Made by a program: the position numbers and the translations under genes
Source: an uncultured Chloroflexota bacterium
Lineage (GTDB): Bacteria > Chloroflexota > Anaerolineae > B4-G1 > DUEL01
Assembly (NCBI GenBank): GCA_937138275.1
Contig: CAKZOY010000453.1
Coordinates: forward strand, 1 to 8,990
DNA: 8,990 nucleotides
Direction: 5' to 3'
Shown here: in pieces, positions 4,955 through 8,990 of the stretch
Layout: the number at the start of each line of letters is the position of its first letter
Position numbering within the stretch: position 1 is the first letter of the stretch
The notes under the pieces: model-generated
Databases searched by the model: none
What the model saw: the letters and a program-made list of their open reading frames with translations, nothing else
Told to the model about the DNA's origin: nothing

Positions 4955-7936
4955 ATGGTGGAGAAGAAAAACTTTCGCAGAATAGATAAGTTCATCTGGG
5001 AACTGCCCAAGGAGACCCGAAAGGACATGCGGGTTCCGGCCCGCATCTTCGCCGACGCCGAAATGCTGGATTCGGCGTTCCGCGACCGCACCGTGGAGCA
5101 ACTGGTCAATACGGCGACCCTCCCCGGCATTATCAAATACGCCCTGGCAATGCCGGACTTCCATGAAGGCTACGGCTTCCCCATCGGCGGCGTCGCCGCG
5201 ATGGACGTCAAAACCGGCGTCATCTCCCCCGGAGGAGTCGGCTACGATATCAACTGCATCCGCGGCGATAGTCGCGTCCTCCACGAATTCGGCTATACGC
5301 GGCCCATTGCCGAAATGGAACCAGATTGGGAGCAGGCCCGTCTCCGCTGCCAGGACTTCGGCGCCGAACGGGAAACGGTAACCTCTGTCGTTCTCTACCT
5401 GCGCCGCCGCCCCCACGTACCGGTCTACCGCCTGCTCACCGAAACGGGGGAAGAAATCGTGGCGACGGCCGATCATCCTTTCTGGACCCCCTACGGTATG
5501 CGCCCTCTGGAGACCATCCAGCCGGGTGATTCGGTGGCCCTGTACCCCTTTGAAGGCGTAGAATACGAGGCACCGCCCGACCAGGTGGTCGTGGACGAAG
5601 AGAGCCTGAAAAAGGCGCTCCAGGCACTGGGCAAAGGGGCGGGAAACGCCCTGGCGCAAATCTGTGCCCAACTGACCCGACGGGGACTCCTGCCGCTCCG
5701 GATGGATTCCTCCGCCATGCCCTACCTGCTCAAGTTGCTGGGTTACCTGATGGGAGACGGTACCCTTTACTTCACCCGCGGCACGGGCAAAGGGACGGTC
5801 TGGTTTTTCGGGAAACCGGAGGACCTGGAGACCATCCGGGCCGATGTGGCCGCGCTGGGCTTCACCCCCTCGCGCATCTACACCCGCCAGCGAACCCACC
5901 GCATCCGCACGACTTATGGGGAATACGAATTTGAACGGGCGGAACATGCCTTCAAGGTATCCAGCAGTGCCTTTGCCGCGCTCCTGGTCGCTATGGGGGC
6001 GCCGGTGGGCAACCGGGCCGCACAGGATTTCCGGGTTCCCGCCTACCTCTTCGCCGCACCCCGCTGGCAGCAACGGCTCTTCCTATCTGCCCTCTTCGGG
6101 GCGGAACTCTCCTCCCCGACGGCATTTGCAGAACACGGCACCAATTTCTACACCCCTACCCTCTCCCTGAACAAACGGGAAGGGTACGTGGAGAGTGGGC
6201 AGGCTTTTCTGGAAGACATCGCCGCTCTTCTGGCCGGATTCGGCGTGGAGACCCGCACCATCTCCCGGCGAGAGGAGCAGGTCAACGCGGACGGCACCCA
6301 CTCCATCCGACTGCGCTTGATCCTCTCCTCCCAACCGGAAAATCTGATCCGTCTCTGGGGACAGGTGGGGTTTGAATACAATCGCCGCCGCCACGCGCTG
6401 GGGCTGGTAGCGGTCCAGTACCTGAAGGAGAAACAGCGGGCGATCGCCGAACGGGAGGCCACGGCGGAACGCGCGGCCGCAATGTATGCGGTCGGTGTCG
6501 CTCCGGCGCAGATTTACACCGAACTGGGAAGCGGGCGAGTAAACCGGCGCTTCTTAGAGCGTTCCATCTACGAAGGCCGCCAAACCTCCCCCCGTATAGA
6601 CGACCGTTTCCCGGATTTTGAAACATATCAGCAGGAGGCGACGGCCGGGCTGGGCGAAAGCGGCATGGTATGGGCGCGCGTGGCGTCTGTAGAACTTCTG
6701 GAGGACTTCCAGGAGGACGTCTACGATTTCACCGTCCTGCACCCCGACCACAACTTCATCGCCAACAGGTTCGTCATCTCCAACTGCGGCGTCCGGCTGC
6801 TGGCCTCGCACCTGCGGCAGGAGGACATGGCGCCGTATCTGCGCGACCTGACCAATGCCCTCTACGAGGCTTGCCCCAGCGGCGTGGGCGAGAAGGGGCG
6901 CATCCGCATCTCGGCGAAGGACCTGGACAACCTGGTGGTTGAGGGCGCGCGCTGGCTGCTGAAACGAGGGCAGGCCCGTGAGGAAGACCTGACCCATACC
7001 GAAGAGGAGGGCTGCATCCCCGGCGCCGACCCCAGCAAGGTGAGCGCGCGGGCGAAAGAGCGCGGCGGCGGTCAGATCGGCTCCCTGGGCGCAGGCAACC
7101 ACTTCCTGGAGATTGATGTGGTGGACGAAGTCTACGACCCGGAAGTGGCGAAGGCCTTCGGCCTGTGGGAAGGCCAGATCGTCGTCCAGATACATTGCGG
7201 CTCCCGCGGCTACGGTCATCAGATTTGTGACGACTATGTCAAGAGTTTGCAGTCGGCCGTCCAGAAATACGGCATCTCCATCCCGGACCGGGAACTGGTC
7301 TGTGCGCCGATAGACTCTCCCGAAGGCCGCGCTTACTATGGGGCGATGGCCTGTGCGGTCAACTACGCCTTCGCCAACCGCCAGGCGCTGGCGATGGGCG
7401 TGCGGGAGGCGTTCCAGCAGGTGCTGGCGGGCAAAGTCCGCAACTACGACCTCTATCAGGTCTACGACGTGGCGCACAACATCGCCAAATTTGAGGAGCA
7501 CGTTATAGACGGGCAGCGGATGAAAGTCTGCGTACACCGGAAAGGGGCGACGCGCGCCTTCGGGCCGGGCCGTCCGGAGGTCCCCAAAGCGTATCGGGAC
7601 GTGGGACAGCCGGTACTGGTCCCCGGCTCTATGGGCACTGCCTCCTACGTGCTGGTGGGGACGCAGCGGGCGATGGAAGTCGCCTTCGGCTCCACCTGTC
7701 ACGGCGCCGGGCGGGTGATGAGCCGGGCGCAGGCGCTGAAGAAAATCTGGGGTGCGGACCTGAAGCGGGAACTGGAGGAGCAGGGCATCGTTATCCGGGC
7801 TGGCAGCACCAAGGGATTGGCCGAAGAGGCACCGGCGGCCTACAAAGACGTCAGCCGGGTGGTGGAAGTGGTGCATGGGGCGGGTCTGGCACGCAAAGTG
7901 GCCCGCCTGCGCCCCCTGGCGGTGATCAAGGGGTAG
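4955..7936 (+). CDS. rtcB: RtcB RNA-splicing ligase precursor containing an intein
   Basis: The precursor has 993 residues. N-extein 1-100 and C-extein 611-993 join to a 483-residue RtcB, the normal family length. RtcB ligates RNA 2',3'-cyclic phosphate (or 3'-phosphate) to 5'-OH ends using GTP and Mn2+, in tRNA splicing or RNA repair. Visible motifs are MPDFHEGYGFPIGG (67-80), GGVGYDIN/C (93-100 joined to Cys611, the Mn-binding Cys), GAGNHFLEI, VQIHCGSRGYGHQ, YDVAHNIAKFEEH, VHRKGATRAFGPG (its His is the guanylylation site), STCHGAGR and the C-terminal end VIKG. All expected active-site residues are present, so the spliced enzyme should be active. The intein falls exactly before the metal-binding Cys, making ligase activity wholly dependent on protein splicing. 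Expression is linked to archease (10-nt gap) and the nitroreductase (4-nt gap). Confidence 0.96.
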   Translation: MVEKKNFRRIDKFIWELPKETRKDMRVPARIFADAEMLDSAFRDRTVEQLVNTATLPGIIKYALAMPDFHEGYGFPIGGVAAMDVKTGVISPGGVGYDINCIRGDSRVLHEFGYTRPIAEMEPDWEQARLRCQDFGAERETVTSVVLYLRRRPHVPVYRLLTETGEEIVATADHPFWTPYGMRPLETIQPGDSVALYPFEGVEYEAPPDQVVVDEESLKKALQALGKGAGNALAQICAQLTRRGLLPLRMDSSAMPYLLKLLGYLMGDGTLYFTRGTGKGTVWFFGKPEDLETIRADVAALGFTPSRIYTRQRTHRIRTTYGEYEFERAEHAFKVSSSAFAALLVAMGAPVGNRAAQDFRVPAYLFAAPRWQQRLFLSALFGAELSSPTAFAEHGTNFYTPTLSLNKREGYVESGQAFLEDIAALLAGFGVETRTISRREEQVNADGTHSIRLRLILSSQPENLIRLWGQVGFEYNRRRHALGLVAVQYLKEKQRAIAEREATAERAAAMYAVGVAPAQIYTELGSGRVNRRFLERSIYEGRQTSPRIDDRFPDFETYQQEATAGLGESGMVWARVASVELLEDFQEDVYDFTVLHPDHNFIANRFVISNCGVRLLASHLRQEDMAPYLRDLTNALYEACPSGVGEKGRIRISAKDLDNLVVEGARWLLKRGQAREEDLTHTEEEGCIPGADPSKVSARAKERGGGQIGSLGAGNHFLEIDVVDEVYDPEVAKAFGLWEGQIVVQIHCGSRGYGHQICDDYVKSLQSAVQKYGISIPDRELVCAPIDSPEGRAYYGAMACAVNYAFANRQALAMGVREAFQQVLAGKVRNYDLYQVYDVAHNIAKFEEHVIDGQRMKVCVHRKGATRAFGPGRPEVPKAYRDVGQPVLVPGSMGTASYVLVGTQRAMEVAFGSTCHGAGRVMSRAQALKKIWGADLKRELEEQGIVIRAGSTKGLAEEAPAAYKDVSRVVEVVHGAGLARKVARLRPLAVIKG
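5255..6784 (+). other. RtcB intein, 510 residues, with LAGLIDADG homing endonuclease
   Basis: The intein runs from Cys1 (precursor residue 101) to Asn510 (residue 610), and the +1 residue is Cys. Block A is CIRGDSRVLHEFG (1-13). Block B is EIVATADHPFW with Thr71 and His74. Block F is VYDFTVLHPDHNFIANRF (489-506) and block G is VISN/C. The penultimate residue is Ser509 instead of the usual His. The endonuclease domain has helix motifs LLGYLMGDG (161-169, Asp168) and FLSALFGAEL (276-285, Glu284), preceded by the block D-like FRVPAYLFAAP. Residues 397-441 include a segment that reads like a helix-turn-helix. RtcB inteins are known in archaea such as Pyrococcus horikoshii. Base composition looks like the exteins, so there is no sign of very recent arrival. 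Self-splicing is expected, but splicing speed and endonuclease activity cannot be judged here. Confidence 0.95.
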
Positions 7937-7940
7937 CGGG

Positions 7941-8843
7941 ATGGCAGAGCATTCGGCGGGGGCGGCGCGCCCTTCGGGCGCGCCGCCCCAGAGCATCCGC
8001 GAAGCGATCCACCTCCGCCGCAGCACCCGCCGCTACGCCGACCGGCCCGTGCCGGATGAGGCGCTGCGGCACCTGCTGGCGTTTGCCGACCAGGCCCCGC
8101 ACCTGACTGCCCCACTCTGCCGGGTGACCATCGTCAACGGTCAGGAGCGGGTGGCGCGCATTCTCTCCCGCTATCTGGGCATTTATGGGCTGGTCCAGGG
8201 CGCGCCCCATCTCCTCGTCGGGCTGGTCCGGGAGACGAAGACCGGCGCGGGGGAGTTGGCGCCCGCGCTGCTGGACCTGGGGTACGTCCTGGAGCAGGTC
8301 GTCTTAGAGGCGACGCGGCTGGGGCTGGCGACCTGCTGGATGACCGGCTCCTACCACCCGGAGCGGACCGCCGACGAGGTGGAGCGGGAACCCGGGGAGA
8401 TCGTCGCAGCGACGGTCGCGCTGGGATACGCCCGCCAGGACCCGCTGGCCCGCCTGCACGACGGGACCATCCGTCGCCTGGTCGGGGCCCATCGCCGAAA
8501 ACCGCTGGAGGAGATCGTTTTCGCCGGAGAATGGGGCGTCCCCTGGTCGCCGGAGGAGGCCGACCCCGTACTCCGGGAAGTACTGGAATGCGCCCGCCTG
8601 GCCCCATCGGCCAAAAACGGGCAGCCCTGGCGGTTCGTCGTGGAGAGCAGAACGGAGAAGCCCCCCACCCTACACCTCTGTTTGACCGCACCCGCCCCGA
8701 TAGATGCCGGAATCGTGATGGCCCACGTGGCGCTGGCCGCGGCCGAAATGGGAATAAGCGGACGCTGGGTTCTTGGGGGTGTCGCCCCTCCGTCCCCTGG
8801 ACCGCCTGGGGTCATCCCCGTGGGAACATTCCTGCCCGAATAG
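7941..8843 (+). CDS. Nitroreductase family protein, TM1586-like
   Basis: The 300-residue protein shows two nitroreductase-like halves, as in the TM1586 type of FMN-binding oxidoreductases. The first half has SIREAIHLRRSTRRYADRPVP (18-38) and LDLGYVLEQVVLEATRLGLATCWM (111-134). The second has ECARLAPSAKNGQPWRFVV (216-234), an FMN-binding signature, and a final DAGIVMAHVALAAAEMGISG stretch (255-274). Substrates are unknown; flavin-dependent, NAD(P)H-driven reduction is expected from the family. The ATG at 7941 follows AAGGGG by seven bases and lies four bases after the rtcB stop, so it is probably the last operon gene. Residues 6-17 (AGAARPSGAPPQ) are encoded by a perfect palindrome and precede the point where homologues would normally begin, so they look like an added N-terminal extension. 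A link to RNA repair is not established. Confidence 0.85.
   Translation: MAEHSAGAARPSGAPPQSIREAIHLRRSTRRYADRPVPDEALRHLLAFADQAPHLTAPLCRVTIVNGQERVARILSRYLGIYGLVQGAPHLLVGLVRETKTGAGELAPALLDLGYVLEQVVLEATRLGLATCWMTGSYHPERTADEVEREPGEIVAATVALGYARQDPLARLHDGTIRRLVGAHRRKPLEEIVFAGEWGVPWSPEEADPVLREVLECARLAPSAKNGQPWRFVVESRTEKPPTLHLCLTAPAPIDAGIVMAHVALAAAEMGISGRWVLGGVAPPSPGPPGVIPVGTFLPE
7959..7989 (+). repeat. Perfect 14-bp-stem hairpin inside the nitroreductase start
   Basis: GGGGCGGCGCGCCC (7959-7972) is the exact inverse of 7976-7989, with a TTC loop. It begins 18 bases after the A of the ATG. Its outer arms and loop match the intergenic hairpin at 4117-4159 (GGGGCGGCG...TTC...CGCCGCCCC). In the mRNA it would be very stable and could slow early elongation or stop transcription between rtcB and the rest of this gene. 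Confidence 0.75.
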
Positions 8844-8845
8844 AC

Positions 8846-8877
8846 AAGTGCCAGACACTCTCCGGTACCTGGTACTT
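8846..8877. repeat. Stem-loop just after the nitroreductase stop
   Basis: AAGTGCCAG (8846-8854) pairs with CTGGTACTT (8869-8877), with one G-T pair and a 14-nt loop. It starts three bases after the TAG stop. There is no U-run after it, so it is either a Rho-independent-like end of low quality or a short REP-type repeat. It is the best candidate for a 3' end of the operon. Confidence 0.45.
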
Positions 8878-8903
8878 CCATTCAGCGCGAAAGGGACGTT
8901 CCC

Positions 8904-8945
8904 CCCTACTCCCTACTCCCTACTCCCTACTTCTTACTCCCTACT
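8904..8945. repeat. Heptamer tandem repeat CCCTACT, six copies
   Basis: There are six head-to-tail copies of CCCTACT; the fifth is degenerate (TCTTACT). The tract is flanked by C-runs. A related non-repeated form (CCCCCTACTCCCTCCCC) occurs at 4045-4061 in the intergenic element. Such heptamer tracts are simple-sequence repeats prone to slippage. There are no spacers, so it is not CRISPR. Confidence 0.75.
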
Positions 8946-8990
8946 CCCCCCTCCCCTGAGAAACCGCGCCTCTATCAGGTCCGCCAGTCC
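8934..8990 (-). CDS. Possible C-terminal end of an unidentified minus-strand gene (partial)
   Basis: From the right edge one minus-strand frame stays open for 18 codons, reading GLADLIEARFLRGG and a few more residues before a TAA at 8934-8936. The first ten residues look protein-like (an amphipathic ADLIEARFL helix), but the last few fall in the heptamer tract. If real, the gene converges on the nitroreductase and enters the window from the right. The stretch is too short to identify, and chance is a serious alternative. Confidence 0.25.
   Translation of the reverse strand, partial: GLADLIEARFLRGGGSRE

Noticed and set aside
3901..5136. Long minus-strand open frame of 411 codons
   Set aside because: It runs through the palindromic intergenic element and antisense to archease and rtcB. 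The product is low in recognisable motifs and has no SD. The opposite strand is clearly coding.
4880..6073. 397-codon minus-strand open frame opposite rtcB and the intein
   Set aside because: It is the antisense shadow of a high-GC gene; the plus strand carries unmistakable RtcB and intein motifs.
5255..6784. Insertion sequence or gene fusion interrupting rtcB
   Set aside because: The frame stays open and both edges carry splicing motifs (Cys1, Asn510, +1 Cys), so it is an intein rather than an IS or a domain fusion.
6554..8026. 490-codon minus-strand open frame opposite the RtcB C-extein
   Set aside because: It is an antisense shadow, rich in His/Arg/Val as expected from reversed GC-rich codons, with no family resemblance.
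8904..8945. CRISPR-like array
   Set aside because: The seven-base units are directly abutting without spacers.

Overview
This window is a GC-rich bacterial chromosome segment. The best guess is a Chloroflexota (Anaerolineae-like) or similar thermophilic lineage, probably from a metagenome. That is an inference from long Pro/Thr/Ser linkers on exported proteins, an archease-dependent RtcB carrying an intein, a Tat lipoprotein, and many short intergenic palindromes and heptamer tracts. No rRNA, tRNA or CRISPR array is visible, so the taxonomy stays tentative.

Left half, minus strand. A Tat-exported DUF362 lipoprotein (104-1135) has its own sigma70-like promoter and strong SD. Upstream of it is an apparent two-gene unit: an orphan ParA-type ATPase (3005-3814) followed after one nucleotide by a membrane-anchored LytR-CpsA-Psr (LCP) wall-polymer transferase (1327-3003). 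The stop and start codons (TAA-G-ATG) suggest translational coupling. No ParB is present.

Middle, 3815-4497. This long divergent intergenic region is filled by a roughly 412-bp structure. Two ~50-bp inverted arms, each with three GACTTT-type decamers, flank a core of nested perfect hairpins and a strong G-quadruplex motif. It looks like a MITE-like or REP-like element. A TTGACA-N17-TAAAGT promoter for the rightward operon lies just outside it.

Right half, plus strand. There is a tight operon: archease (4498-4944), RtcB RNA ligase (4955-7936) and a TM1586-like nitroreductase (7941-8843), with 10-nt and 4-nt gaps. Archease is the known activator of RtcB guanylylation, so the first two genes form one RNA-repair or tRNA-splicing module. 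The rtcB reading frame is interrupted by a 510-residue intein with a LAGLIDADG-type endonuclease domain. It sits exactly before the Mn-binding catalytic Cys of the DINC motif, so no active ligase can exist until splicing occurs. Removing it leaves a normal 483-residue RtcB.

The edges are repetitive. A composite palindromic repeat occupies 1-95. A hairpin and a CCCTACT heptamer tract lie at 8846-8945, and an unidentified minus-strand gene may end just inside the right border. A second palindrome with the same outer arms and TTC loop as the intergenic one lies in frame in the first codons of the nitroreductase.
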